DNA of 64,000 nt from Verrucomicrobiaceae bacterium (GCA_024232965.1 JACKQF010000006.1:310001-374000), one strand, 5' to 3'; numbered from the stretch's first letter, positions 27,376 through 36,325 are shown. Notes: generated from the letters alone by a model not told the origin. Made by a program: numbers and translations.

Positions 27376-27861
27376 TTAGTCGTTGTTGAAGACGAGATTG
27401 ATGATCCGCCAGCCTTCGCCAGTGCGGATAAGGGTGAAAAAGTCGGTGCCAGTGACAACCGTAGCCCCTTTGGTCAATCGCCATTTCACTTGGGCCTGCA
27501 CGACGAGTTCGTGCATCTGGATGGTCATCTGTTCAGGCACTTCCTTCATCGGCTCAGGCGAGGTCTGATGGCCCATTTTTTGACCGAAAAGAAAATCGGA
27601 AAGGCCGTCGGTGTGCGATTGGCCGCTCTTGTCCACATAGGTCACGCGGGCACTTTCATGGAAGTGCCGCCCGTAGCCATCCATGTCTTGCTTCGACCAA
27701 GTTGAAAAATAGCTCTCCAGGAAAGCGCGCACCGCTGTCTCCTGTGGGGAGGTTTTATCGGCACCACAACTGGTCAGCCAAAGTCCGAATAAGGGAACCA
27801 TCAAGAGCCGCACCCACTGGCAGCACGAGGTGTCTGCGAAGTGGGCAGAGGGCGACTTCAC
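27376..27861 (-). CDS. putative NTF2/SnoaL-like lipoprotein
   Basis: 161 residues. The GTG start at 27861 overlaps the parB stop as GTGA. A hydrophobic segment ending L-T-S-C (about residues 18-32) is a lipobox, so the mature protein would start at the cysteine of C-G-A-D. The rest fits an NTF2-like alpha/beta barrel (A-V-R-A-F-L-E-S-Y-F-S-T-W-S, ending W-R-I-I-N-L-V-F). An internal ATG (residue 21) is an alternative start. Function unknown; probably ligand binding at the membrane. Confidence 0.75.
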   Translation of the reverse strand: MKSPSAHFADTSCCQWVRLLMVPLFGLWLTSCGADKTSPQETAVRAFLESYFSTWSKQDMDGYGRHFHESARVTYVDKSGQSHTDGLSDFLFGQKMGHQTSPEPMKEVPEQMTIQMHELVVQAQVKWRLTKGATVVTGTDFFTLIRTGEGWRIINLVFNND

Positions 27862-28763
27862 GCGTCAAAAGATTCTTCTTGAATGCCAATCAGTGCCAGC
27901 AGGCGATTGAGATCTTCGGTGCCGTAGTAGTCGATCTCGATGCGACCTTTTTTCTCGCTGTGCGTGATGGACACGTTGGTGTTGAGGTGGCCCATCAGCC
28001 GCTGCTCCACGGTCTGGATGGCTCGGGTGAACTCGGACTCGACCACTTCTGGCTTCGGCGCCGGTGGATTGAGGATGGAACTGACCAGCTTCTCAGTAGC
28101 ACGGACGGTCAGACCTTTCTTGATGATTTCATCTGCCGCACGCTCTTGTTCCTTGTCCTTCTTGAGGGTCAACAGGACTTTTGCGTGACCGGTGCTGATC
28201 TTGGCAGCAGCAACGAGGTCCTGCACGCTCAGAGGCAGGTCCAGGAGACGCATGCAATTTGCCACGGTCGCGCGATTCTTACCGACACGCTGGGCGATGT
28301 CTTCCTGACGCATCTTGAAGTCCGTCGCCAGGCGCTCATAGGCGCGCGCTTCTTCAATGGAGTTCAGGTCTTCGCGCTGGATATTCTCGATGAGAGCCAT
28401 CTCCAGCACTTCTTTATCCGTGGCCTGGCGGACAATAACGGGGACTTCGGCGAGTCCAAGCTCACGCGAGGCGCGAAAGCGGCGTTCACCAGCGATCAGC
28501 TCCAATTTACCACCGACTTGGCGAACGATCAGGGGCTGGATGATGCCGTGCTCACGAATCGAGCCAACGAGTTCCCCCAACTGTTCAGCGAGGAATTCTT
28601 TGCGAGGCTGCAACGGACTGGGAACGATTCGATCCAGCGGAACCCGCTGAACCACATCGCCAGGAGCCGGCTGAGCCAATGCAGGTGGACGCGCCACCCC
28701 CGCCACACTGGGAGGTGCGGAAATCAGGGCGCCGAGCCCTTTTCCGAGCGCTTGTTTTGCCAT
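27858..28763 (-). CDS. parB: ParB/Spo0J-family chromosome partitioning protein
   Basis: 301 residues. The N-terminal K-G-L-G-A-L-I is typical of chromosomal ParB. The CTP-binding/ParB box includes G-E-R-R-F-R-A-S-R-E-L-G and I-Q-R-E-D-L-N-S-I-E-E-A-x-A-Y; a helix-turn-helix follows (R-Q-E-D-I-A-Q-R-V-G-K-N-R-A-T-V-A-N). The C-terminal part (about 235-300) fits the dimer domain. It binds parS near the origin and loads SMC. No parA lies beside it; it heads a chain of overlapping unrelated genes. Confidence 0.95.
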   Translation of the reverse strand: MAKQALGKGLGALISAPPSVAGVARPPALAQPAPGDVVQRVPLDRIVPSPLQPRKEFLAEQLGELVGSIREHGIIQPLIVRQVGGKLELIAGERRFRASRELGLAEVPVIVRQATDKEVLEMALIENIQREDLNSIEEARAYERLATDFKMRQEDIAQRVGKNRATVANCMRLLDLPLSVQDLVAAAKISTGHAKVLLTLKKDKEQERAADEIIKKGLTVRATEKLVSSILNPPAPKPEVVESEFTRAIQTVEQRLMGHLNTNVSITHSEKKGRIEIDYYGTEDLNRLLALIGIQEESFDA

Positions 28764-28912
28764 AGGGAGCCGAGACTAAACACGGAAGCGGAAAATCGCA
28801 AACACGGAATTCCCCTGATGGGAGTTTTCGAGGGTATTGGGCTCCTTCTCAGGGGAGTGCTTCGCCAATTAGAGGACTTGACCGGGGTCTGCCCAGTCTT
28901 CAGGATGACCAG

Positions 28913-30520
28913 ATGAACCGGATATATTTGGCGTCTTTGGTGGCTGTTACCCTGGCAGCAGGGGGTGGCACTTCTTTGGGGGCAGAGGCGATCGCCGGGA
29001 CTGCGGCTCCGAAGATTGGGTTGATCTGGATCGACTGGGTGATCATCGCCGCCTATGGAATCGGGACCGTGGTCCTGGGCTGGTGGTATTCACGTGGGGA
29101 TCGCACCACGTCAGAGTACTTCGTCGGTTCCGGACGGATGAACCCGATCCTCATCGGTGTCTCTCTTTTCGCGACACTGCTCAGCACCATCAGCTACATG
29201 TCGATGCCGGGAGAGGCGCTGGGCAAGGGGCCTGCTTTTTTGGCGAACTATTTAGCCTATCCGCTGATCTTTTTGATCGTGTCTCTGGTCTTGCTGCCGG
29301 TCTACATGAAGCAGCGGGTGCAAAGTGCGTATGAACTGCTGGAGTTGCGGCTGGGACTCAGCGTGCGGCTTCTCGGTGCCAGTCTGTTTTTGGTCCTGCG
29401 GCTGGTGTGGATGGCGCTAATGATCTACCTGACCTCAAAGGCGATCTCGATCCTGATGGGCGTCGGGGAAGACTGGATCCCGTGGATTGCCCTTGTCAGC
29501 GGAACGGTGACGATCATCTATACCTCCATGGGAGGGCTGCGCGCGGTGGTCATCACAGACTTGATGCAAACGATCCTGCTCTACGGTGGCGCATTGCTGG
29601 TCATCGGCACGGTGTCTTGGAAGATGGGCGGTTTTGGGTGGTTCCCGACGGAGTGGAAGCAGAACTGGGACAGCCAGCCCTTTTTTAGCTTTGACCTGAG
29701 CGAGCGGGTCACGGTGCTTGGCTCGATCATCTCGGTCCTGCTCTGGACTGTGGCGACGATGGGGGGAGATCAGCTCTCGGTGCAGCGCTTCATGTCCACC
29801 CACGATCTAAAATCCGCCCGACGGGCGCTAGCGGTACAATTGTCGATCGCCGTCATCGTCGGAGTGACTCTGTCCTGCGTGGGGTTCGCACTTCTGGGGT
29901 ACTTCGAGGCCTTTCCGGAGCGGCTCGGCACGGGGCTGAGCCTAAAGGATGACGCGGATAAGATCTTTCCGCGCTTTATCGCGTTTCACCTGCCGCCAGT
30001 GGTGTCTGGTCTTGTCGTTGCGGGGCTCTTTGCCGCAGCGATGTCCAGCCTGGACTCGGGGGTCAACTCCATCACGGCAGTCGTCATGCGCGACTTTCAG
30101 GGGCGCTTTGGTTGGGGTCCAAAAACGGATGAGCAACACTTCCGTCAGGCGCGCTGGCTTGCCTTCATCATCGGAGCAATCGTTGTCGCCTCCAGCTCGC
30201 TGATGAAGAACGTTCCAGGAAATCTAACCGAGGTTACGGGTAAGACGGCGAACCTCCTGACGGTCCCAATTTTCTGTCTGTTTGTCTTTGCGCTGTTCGT
30301 GAAATTCGCCTCGCCAGTCGGAGTGTGGCTTGGCGCGGTCTGTGGCATCGCAGTCGCAGCTGTGATTGCCTTTTCAGGACCGATCTTTGGCATGGTGGAC
30401 GGGCGTGACCCGATCAGCTTCCAATGGATGCAGCTAGGGGCCTTCGTCGCCAACATGACGGGCGGGATTCTGGGCAGCCTCCTGTTTCCGAAGGGCCGAA
30501 AGCAGCTCAACGCCGCTTGA
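28913..30520 (+). CDS. sodium:solute symporter (SSS family)
   Basis: 535 residues with an N-terminal signal-like helix and about 13 membrane segments. The start of the core, S-E-Y-F-V-G-S-G-R-M-N-P, followed by L-F-A-T-L-L-S-T-I-S-Y, is the SSS hallmark; S-S-L-D-S-G-V-N-S is the conserved Na-site region. Verrucomicrobial members often carry sugars or carboxylates; substrate unknown. Its stop abuts the stop of the convergent aldolase gene with no gap. Confidence 0.92.
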   Translation: MNRIYLASLVAVTLAAGGGTSLGAEAIAGTAAPKIGLIWIDWVIIAAYGIGTVVLGWWYSRGDRTTSEYFVGSGRMNPILIGVSLFATLLSTISYMSMPGEALGKGPAFLANYLAYPLIFLIVSLVLLPVYMKQRVQSAYELLELRLGLSVRLLGASLFLVLRLVWMALMIYLTSKAISILMGVGEDWIPWIALVSGTVTIIYTSMGGLRAVVITDLMQTILLYGGALLVIGTVSWKMGGFGWFPTEWKQNWDSQPFFSFDLSERVTVLGSIISVLLWTVATMGGDQLSVQRFMSTHDLKSARRALAVQLSIAVIVGVTLSCVGFALLGYFEAFPERLGTGLSLKDDADKIFPRFIAFHLPPVVSGLVVAGLFAAAMSSLDSGVNSITAVVMRDFQGRFGWGPKTDEQHFRQARWLAFIIGAIVVASSSLMKNVPGNLTEVTGKTANLLTVPIFCLFVFALFVKFASPVGVWLGAVCGIAVAAVIAFSGPIFGMVDGRDPISFQWMQLGAFVANMTGGILGSLLFPKGRKQLNAA

Positions 30521-31300
30521 TCATTGAATGGCACGGACCTCGGCCACCAACGCCTGCATAGCGCGGCTGAGGATGCGCCAGTCGGACCCATGAAAAAGCA
30601 GATCCGCCCCCTGTTCCCGCATCCGACGGGCATGGTCGAGGTCAAAGCAAGTAACGGCCCAGCGCCTTCCAGCGCGTCGCGCAGCATCGCGGACTTTGTC
30701 GTGCGCTGCGACCACCTCGGGATGATTCATCTGCCCAGGCACTCCGATTGAGGCTGCGAAATCGCCAGGTCCCAGCATTAGGAAGTCGATTCCTGGAGTG
30801 GCCGCGATTTCATCAATGTTGCAGAGCGCGTTGGGGCTTTCGATTTGGACGATAAGGAGGATTTCTTCGTTGGCGCGGCGCAGGTAGTCAGGAGCGGGCG
30901 TCAGGCCAAAGGGATTGTCAGGGCTGACTCCATCCAGCCCGCGATGTCCCTGTGGCGGAAAACGGGTCCAACCCACCAGCTCCGCAGCCTCCGCCGCCGA
31001 TTCGCAACGCGGATACATGATGCCACGGGCTCCGGCCTCCAAAAGTCGTGCGGCACGGGCGAACTCGCCATTGCCTGGTCGGGCGATAACATCAGCAAGA
31101 CCGCCAGCGCGGGCAGCCCGGATATGAGCTGCGGCGGTCTCGACACTGACGCAGTGATGCTCCAGGTCTAGCCAAAGGGCATCGAAACCGAGCATCGCCG
31201 CGAACTCAAAGACGGCATCATCTTTGACCCGAATCGCAAGCCCATGAGCAGCGCTGCCCTCGGCCAGTCGTTGACGAATCTGACTGGGGCGAAAGCTCAT
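30521..31300 (-). CDS. HpcH/HpaI-family aldolase
   Basis: 259 residues from ATG 31300. The TIM-barrel class II aldolase motifs W-L-D-L-E-H-H (catalytic His region), G-A-R-G-I-M-Y-P-R, Q-I-E-S-P-N-A (metal Glu) and L-M-L-G-P-G-D-F-A-A-S (metal Asp) are all seen. Relatives cleave 4-hydroxy-2-oxo acids to pyruvate and an aldehyde in sugar-acid or aromatic breakdown. It lies tail to tail with the SSS transporter. Confidence 0.9.
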   Translation of the reverse strand: MSFRPSQIRQRLAEGSAAHGLAIRVKDDAVFEFAAMLGFDALWLDLEHHCVSVETAAAHIRAARAGGLADVIARPGNGEFARAARLLEAGARGIMYPRCESAAEAAELVGWTRFPPQGHRGLDGVSPDNPFGLTPAPDYLRRANEEILLIVQIESPNALCNIDEIAATPGIDFLMLGPGDFAASIGVPGQMNHPEVVAAHDKVRDAARRAGRRWAVTCFDLDHARRMREQGADLLFHGSDWRILSRAMQALVAEVRAIQ

Positions 31301-31328
31301 GGAGTGGAGGGCTCTAGCCGTTGCGGGC

Positions 31329-31634
31329 TCAGTTCGCGCCGCCAACGCCGACCCAGCGGAGAGGGGCTGTGGCGGCGTCCTTCATCTTGCCCATCCAGCC
31401 ACGCTTTGGTTCAGGCGCGGGCGTCGATACAACTTGGTGATCGGGAGCCGCAACCGACTGAGGCAATGCCTCGGGTGCAGGACTCGGGGCAGGGGTTGAT
31501 CCAGGGGTGGCTGCGACCCATGACTGACTGGTCGGGTCCCAGCGCTCGACGCGCATCGGAGCGCGATTGGAGTTGCTGGATCCGCAGGACGTCAAAAGGG
31601 CAGCGGCAGCGCAAAGGCAGAGGAGAGGCTTCAT
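31329..31634 (-). CDS. small lipoprotein, proline-rich
   Basis: 101 residues from ATG 31634. A lipoprotein signal (MKPLLCLCAAAALLTSC) has the lipobox L-T-S-C. The mature part has W-D-P-T-S-Q-S-W, a Pro/Ala-rich middle and a short C-terminal W-M-G-K-M-K-D segment. No family recognised. It sits between the aminotransferase and aldolase genes on the same strand. Confidence 0.65.
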   Translation of the reverse strand: MKPLLCLCAAAALLTSCGSSNSNRAPMRVERWDPTSQSWVAATPGSTPAPSPAPEALPQSVAAPDHQVVSTPAPEPKRGWMGKMKDAATAPLRWVGVGGAN

Positions 31635-31677
31635 TGGATCGAAATAAAAGTAGCGTGGGTGAGGTTCTCGCGATGAA

Positions 31678-32556
31678 TCAAGATTGATACGGCACAGGCG
31701 CACCGACATTTTTCACGTATTCGTGGAACCTCTCGACAAGAGCCTTGGTGATCGGGCCGGGGGCGCCATCGCCAATGATACGGCGGTCCAGTTGGACGGC
31801 CGGAATGACTTCAGCCGCAGTGCCCGTCAGGAAGCACTCGTCGGCAGTGAAGACATCGTGGCGGGTCAGCATCACTTCTTGGCAGCTGATGCCCATTTCC
31901 GCCAGTAGCTCGATCGCAGTCTGGCGCGTGATGCCATCCAAACCACCTGCTGAGATTGGTGGGGTGACGACCTTGCCACCCTTGACTAGAAAGATGTTAT
32001 CGCCCGTGCACTCGGCCACGTAGCCCTGCTCGTTGAGCATGATGCCCTCTTCGCAGCCTGCCTGGATCGCCTCGATCTTGGCCATGACATTGTTCAAATA
32101 GTTCAGGGACTTCACCTGCGGGCTAAGCGCTGCGGGTGTTGGCCGCCGGGTCGCGCAAGTGATCAGGTTCAGACCCTTTTCATACCGGTCCTTTGGATAA
32201 AGTGTGATCGTGCTGGCGATGATGATCACGCCTGCCTTCGGGCATTGATACGGATTTAACCCCAAGCTGCCTGCGCCGCGCGTGATGACGAGGCGGATGT
32301 AGCCATCACGAAGTTCGTTTTCCGCCACGGTTTGGAGCGTCGCCTGCTCCAGCTCTTCGCGGGACATTGGGATGGTCAGACAGATGGAGCGCGCCGATTC
32401 GTAGAGTCGGACGATGTGCTCTTCCAACTTGAAGATGCGACCATTGTAAATGCGGATGCCCTCAAATACCCCATCGCCGTAGAGCAGTCCGTGGTCGAAC
32501 ACGGAGATCTTCGCGTCTTGCTCGCTGTAGAATTGGCCGTCGATGTAGATCTTCAT
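31678..32556 (-). CDS. ilvE: branched-chain amino acid aminotransferase
   Basis: 292 residues from ATG 32556; the longer frame adds only a Pro/His stretch. The class IV aminotransferase start (I-Y-I-D-G-Q-F, then V-F-D-H-G-L-L-Y-G-D-G-V-F-E-G-I-R) is clear, the PLP lysine is K149 in Q-V-K-S-L-N-Y-L-N-N, and T-G-T-A-A-E-V follows. It catalyses the last step of Leu/Ile/Val synthesis with glutamate as donor. D-amino acid aminotransferase activity is the main alternative for this fold. Confidence 0.92.
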   Translation of the reverse strand: MKIYIDGQFYSEQDAKISVFDHGLLYGDGVFEGIRIYNGRIFKLEEHIVRLYESARSICLTIPMSREELEQATLQTVAENELRDGYIRLVITRGAGSLGLNPYQCPKAGVIIIASTITLYPKDRYEKGLNLITCATRRPTPAALSPQVKSLNYLNNVMAKIEAIQAGCEEGIMLNEQGYVAECTGDNIFLVKGGKVVTPPISAGGLDGITRQTAIELLAEMGISCQEVMLTRHDVFTADECFLTGTAAEVIPAVQLDRRIIGDGAPGPITKALVERFHEYVKNVGAPVPYQS

Positions 32557-32655
32557 TTGAGGTGGGGCAGGGAGGTGTAAATGCAGAGGGGCGCGCACTA
32601 TCGGGGCGTCCGCACAATGTTCAACGATGAGTTTTCTCGGAACCTTTTGGGCGAT

Positions 32656-33558
32656 TTAGCAGACCACCCGCATTCGAAACGGAGCAGGACGGAAAACAAC
32701 GGGTGTAGTTCCCCTCGCCAATTCCCCGTCTAGTTCGAAGGGCGAGGGCACGCTACTTGTGACTGTGAACTCACTCGCCTGAAAGTAGTCCAGATCAAGG
32801 CTTGGGCCATAGCCATCAACAAAAACCGCTCGCAGGAACTGCGCAGCCTCCCAACCGCCGAAGCCCCGAAAAATTAAGATATCAAGAAGCCCGTCGTTGT
32901 TCCGCGCCTCTTTAAAAACCGGAACTGGCCCACCGTAGTGCCGACCGGATCCAATCAGGACCACGCTTCCCAGCATCGAAGGTTTGCCGGGAATATCCAC
33001 GCACAAAACAGGTGGTTTCCGAGTCATCACCCGCACCGCAGAGATCGCGTAACTCAGCGGGCCTAATTTCTTTTTCATTTCCCAGGGCGTCTCCTGAATG
33101 ATTTCCGCATCCATGCCCACCCCCGCGAGCTGGATGAAATACTGGTCGTTTGCCAGCCACAAGTCCACATCTCGGGGTGGATTACCAGCGGTGATGAGCG
33201 CCCAACAGCCCTCCAGATCGCGACCCGGCAGCCCCATCTCAATTGAAAAAACGTTCATCGTCCCCACAGGCAACACGCCCAGCGCTGTATGCGCGCCCAC
33301 ATCTGGGCGGGTGGAATTCACTCGTGCCAGTCCATGCACCACCTCATTCACCGTGCCATCACCGCCCGCTGCAACCACGATTTCATGCCCCTCAGATGCC
33401 AATCGCTCCGCAATTTCTGCAGCTGACCCTGGCCCGGTCGTGAAGTGAAGATCCGGCTTGTTTGGCAAGGCCAAGAGCATATCCGCCCGACGCGCAGCCT
33501 TAGTGCTGTGCGCGGCAGGATTGAGAATGACAGGAATTGGTCGCCCCATGGTTGGCAA
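32656..33558 (-). CDS. diacylglycerol kinase-family lipid kinase
   Basis: 300 residues (ATG 33549 is an alternative start). The nucleotide motif A-A-G-G-D-G-T-V-N-E-V is at about residue 62, after an I-L-N-P-A-A start typical of YegS/DgkB enzymes; L-P-V-G-T-M-N-V-F and the C-terminal beta-sandwich with L-D-G-E follow. It phosphorylates diacylglycerol or a related lipid in phospholipid turnover at the membrane. Confidence 0.9.
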   Translation of the reverse strand: MPTMGRPIPVILNPAAHSTKAARRADMLLALPNKPDLHFTTGPGSAAEIAERLASEGHEIVVAAGGDGTVNEVVHGLARVNSTRPDVGAHTALGVLPVGTMNVFSIEMGLPGRDLEGCWALITAGNPPRDVDLWLANDQYFIQLAGVGMDAEIIQETPWEMKKKLGPLSYAISAVRVMTRKPPVLCVDIPGKPSMLGSVVLIGSGRHYGGPVPVFKEARNNDGLLDILIFRGFGGWEAAQFLRAVFVDGYGPSLDLDYFQASEFTVTSSVPSPFELDGELARGTTPVVFRPAPFRMRVVC

Positions 33559-33640
33559 TTGGTCGGCAGGCCCTATGCACGCGACCCCGCCCTGCGTCGA
33601 GCAGTATTCTCCACGACCGCCGCCCCCGGAAAAGGTTCTC

Positions 33641-33664
33641 CAAAAGTTGCCGCAAAAGTTACCG
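33641..33664 (+). repeat. 12-base tandem direct repeat
   Basis: CAAAAGTTGCCG (33641-33652) is followed directly by CAAAAGTTACCG (33653-33664), differing at one base. It overlaps an inverted repeat and lies 46 bases upstream of the RAYT-like transposase gene. Confidence 0.6.
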
Positions 33665-33674
33665 TGTAACTTTT
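33654..33674. promoter_or_regulatory. 21-bp perfect palindrome upstream of the RAYT gene
   Basis: AAAAGTTAC (33654-33662) and GTAACTTTT (33666-33674) are exact reverse complements around CGT. It is 35 bases before the transposase start. It could be an operator, or a REP-like hairpin recognised by the transposase itself. Confidence 0.5.
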
Positions 33675-33709
33675 AGTTGACTGGCGATATAGCTTGAGTA
33701 GAAAACGGA

Positions 33710-34771
33710 ATGGCTGAGGCTGCTGATCTGGTGTCAAAACCGCTCCCTGATCTTTTGGGGGCTGCCCGGGCTTTGACGGGGGTTTATTTGGGAATGAACC
33801 GCCCGTCATGGCGTCGCAAACGCGTTAAGCGTGGGGGTTCGGACGTGTTTCATGTGATGAGCAGGACCTGCGGCGGATCGGTATTTTTCGACGAGATGGA
33901 CAAGGAGGCATTGGTGATCGTGATGCGGAAACTGGCCCGCTTTTGCGGCTTAGAGTTGCTGACCTATTGCGTAATGGGGAACCACTTCCACGCTCTCATT
34001 CGCGTCCCCCAACAAGCCACCTGGCTAGACGCCCGATTCGGTGGTCCAACGGGGGAAGAACGGTTGTTCGCCCACATGCGCTTCCTTTACAGCAAAGACC
34101 ACGTTGAGGCGGTGCAGGAGGATCTCGCTAAACTCCGCGCCACAGGGATGGACGCACTCGCGGATAGTCGCATTGAGGCCATCAAGCGCCGGATGTGCGA
34201 TGTCAGTGAGTGGATGCGAGAGGTGAAGGTGCGCTTCAGCCGTTGGTTCAACCGGAGGCACGAGCGCAAAGGCACTCTATGGATGGGTCGATTTAAAAGC
34301 GTACTTGTCGAGGACAAGGAGCAGGTCGGCAGACGGAGCAACGAGCTTCCGGTCGATATCGCCCGGGTTATGGCGGCCTACATCGACCTCAATCCGGTAA
34401 GAGCCCGTCTCGTGGTGGGTGCGGAAAGCTATCGCTGGAGCGGATGGGGAGCAGCTCTTTGCGGCGATGCTGAGGCAATTGCAGGGCTTTGCGCAATCCT
34501 CCATTGCCACCCGCGAGATTGGGCAACCCAGGGGAAGCGCCGCTACGCAAAGGTGGTCAGCGAGCGGTGGGAAAACCAACGACCTGAACCCGATACACTC
34601 CTTCGGCGCGTTCCGTCATTTAGCTCGGCGCTGGAACTCGCCAGCGCCACAGCGGATGGACGGCCTGGATTGGTTGTGGGCGGAATGCCGCTCCGAGTGA
34701 TCAGACGTGCGGGAGGATGGAGGCGACTGGATTCGGCTGATCTTAGCTCAGACATTGGACCAGGCTCCTGA
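33710..34771 (+). CDS. RAYT/IS200-like Y1 transposase
   Basis: 353 residues. The HUH motif is G-N-H-F-H-A-L-I (H92 and H94) after Y-C-V-M, and the catalytic tyrosine is probably Y224 before I-D-L-N-P-V-R-A-R, the pattern of REP-associated tyrosine transposases. The basic R-R-K-R-V-K-R start (about 35) precedes F-H-V-M-S-R. Longer than IS200 proteins and apparently single-copy, with no flanking IS ends, so it looks domesticated. ATG 33710 is used; a start at residue 29 is possible. Confidence 0.87.
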   Translation: MAEAADLVSKPLPDLLGAARALTGVYLGMNRPSWRRKRVKRGGSDVFHVMSRTCGGSVFFDEMDKEALVIVMRKLARFCGLELLTYCVMGNHFHALIRVPQQATWLDARFGGPTGEERLFAHMRFLYSKDHVEAVQEDLAKLRATGMDALADSRIEAIKRRMCDVSEWMREVKVRFSRWFNRRHERKGTLWMGRFKSVLVEDKEQVGRRSNELPVDIARVMAAYIDLNPVRARLVVGAESYRWSGWGAALCGDAEAIAGLCAILHCHPRDWATQGKRRYAKVVSERWENQRPEPDTLLRRVPSFSSALELASATADGRPGLVVGGMPLRVIRRAGGWRRLDSADLSSDIGPGS

Positions 34772-35122
34772 TTTGCTCCCTGACTGACCATACCTGCGCA
34801 AAGATGGGTCTCAATCCGAGCGGCTTGATTCGCTAAACCGCTGTCTGCTGGCTGTTGATCTTCGATCTTGTCTAGAAGTTTCAACATTTGGCCAAGCCGA
34901 CCCGCTAGGCCCGCCTTGAATAGGGCCGAGGATTGCCCCATCAGAAGCCTGAAGACGGATCCGAATTCAAATGAAGTCTAGCTTTTCCGCCGCTGCGCGA
35001 CTCATGCCTGTCCACGCAAACTACAAGTTGGGAGATGATGGCCATGAAAGAAACCAGTTGGCAGATATTCCAATATTGCATTAACTGGAAAGAATCGAGA
35101 ATTTCAACCCTTTCTGAAAAGC
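34772..35122. other. 351-base intergenic region after the RAYT gene
   Basis: No credible coding sequence on either strand. The only clear structure is an inverted repeat at 35054-35088, about 35 bases before the SsuD-like gene. The rest shows no repeat, tRNA or terminator. It may contain decayed flanking sequence of the transposase locus, but no target-site duplication was found. Confidence 0.4.
35054..35088. promoter_or_regulatory. interrupted palindrome upstream of the SsuD-like gene
   Basis: Outer arms CCAGTT (35054-35059) and AACTGG (35083-35088) and inner arms ATATT (35065-35069) and AATAT (35072-35076) are both exact and nearly concentric, giving a 35-bp two-tier dyad 34 bases before ATG 35123. 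A regulator site is plausible. The binding protein is not identified. Confidence 0.45.
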
Positions 35123-36271
35123 ATGTCCCCACCGATTCGCACCCCTGATCGCGCCTGTGAAGTCGCCTGGTTTTCCGCGCTCTGCTCTGATGACTACGAG
35201 TTCCTTGGCGTGCCGGATGGCAGCCTCCGTTCGAGTTATGAGCATTGCGGTGACATCGTGCGGAGGGCTGATGCCAATGGCTTTCAAAACATCCTCCTTC
35301 CCTCCGGCTGGATCGCAGGACAAGATGCGCTGGCCTTTTCCGCCGCGATGGCACCGCAAACCACGCAGATCAATCAGCTTGTCGCACTGCGCATGGGGGA
35401 GGTCTGGCCACCGATGCTGGCGCGTGCCATTGCCACAGTTGATCACATGGCCAAGGGACGCCTGTGTGTAAACATCATCTCATCCGACATGCCCGGCATG
35501 AAGGAAACCAATGACGTGCGCTATGCTCGCGCCAGCGAGATCATCCAAATCCTCCAAGGCCTGTGGCGCACCGACGGCCCATTCGAATGGAAGGGCGAGT
35601 TCTACAACATCAGCCTACCAAACACAACCCCCGCCAAGACCTACCAACAAAACGGCGGTCCGATGCTCTACTTCGGTGGTATCTCGCCAGCTGCGCAGGA
35701 CCTGTGCGCGAAGCATTGTGATGTCTTCCTCATGTGGCCGGAAACGGAGGATCGTATCGCTGAGACCATGAAAGGGATGTCCGAAAAAGCCGCCGCCTAC
35801 GATCGCAAAATCGACTTTGGATTCCGCGGACACGTCATCGTCCGCGAGACAGAGGCAGAGGCACGCGCGGCCGCAGATCGATTGATCTCCAAGCTCGACG
35901 CCGCCAAGGGCGCCGAGATCAAGGCCCGCTCTCAGGACAGCCAAAGCTTCGGCGTTCAACGCCAGGACGAACTGCGCGCTCAGGCAAAGGATCTCTACAT
36001 CGAAGACCATCTCTGGAGCGGCGTCGGTCTTGCCCGCAGCGGTTGCGGCAGCGCCATTGTGGGTGATCCGGATCAGGTGCTGGCCAAACTCAACCGCTAC
36101 ATGGACATGGGCATCCGCGCCTTCATCCTCAGCGGCTATCCCCACCTGGATGAATGTGATCTGTTCGCCAAATATGTGCTTCCCAAATTGCCTACTTGCC
36201 GTTTGAATGAACTCCAAGGCCGGTTGGTGAAAGATCCTGTCACCCCGCTAACCACTGCCCCGAGGGCATAG
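35123..36271 (+). CDS. LLM-class flavin-dependent monooxygenase, SsuD-like
   Basis: 382 residues. The luciferase-like fold shows A-W-F-S-A-L near the start, V-A-L-R-M-G-E-V-W-P, the H-M-A-K-G-R-L-C-V-N-I-I-S motif of SsuD-type enzymes, and Y-F-G-G-I-S-P-A-A after residue 180. SsuD uses FMNH2 and O2 to release sulfite from alkanesulfonates. No flavin reductase or ssu transporter is adjacent, so sulfonate use is inferred only. Alternatives include other LLM monooxygenases. Confidence 0.85.
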   Translation: MSPPIRTPDRACEVAWFSALCSDDYEFLGVPDGSLRSSYEHCGDIVRRADANGFQNILLPSGWIAGQDALAFSAAMAPQTTQINQLVALRMGEVWPPMLARAIATVDHMAKGRLCVNIISSDMPGMKETNDVRYARASEIIQILQGLWRTDGPFEWKGEFYNISLPNTTPAKTYQQNGGPMLYFGGISPAAQDLCAKHCDVFLMWPETEDRIAETMKGMSEKAAAYDRKIDFGFRGHVIVRETEAEARAAADRLISKLDAAKGAEIKARSQDSQSFGVQRQDELRAQAKDLYIEDHLWSGVGLARSGCGSAIVGDPDQVLAKLNRYMDMGIRAFILSGYPHLDECDLFAKYVLPKLPTCRLNELQGRLVKDPVTPLTTAPRA

Positions 36272-36325
36272 CCAAGGACCAAGCTCGAAGTCCAAACTCC
36301 CAACTTTCCGACCACTCCGTACATC

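Noticed and set aside
28811..28856. 8-bp inverted repeat TCCCCTGA/TCAGGGGA between parB and the SSS gene
   Set aside because: The 30-base spacer is long and there is no other support for an operator or hairpin.
27858..28912. parS site near parB
   Set aside because: No match to TGTTTCACGTGAAACA or a close variant was seen here or, by eye, elsewhere in the window.
27702..28916. Open frame of about 404 codons on the plus strand under parB
   Set aside because: Antisense to parB and the NTF2-like gene; the composition is that of a frame shadow.
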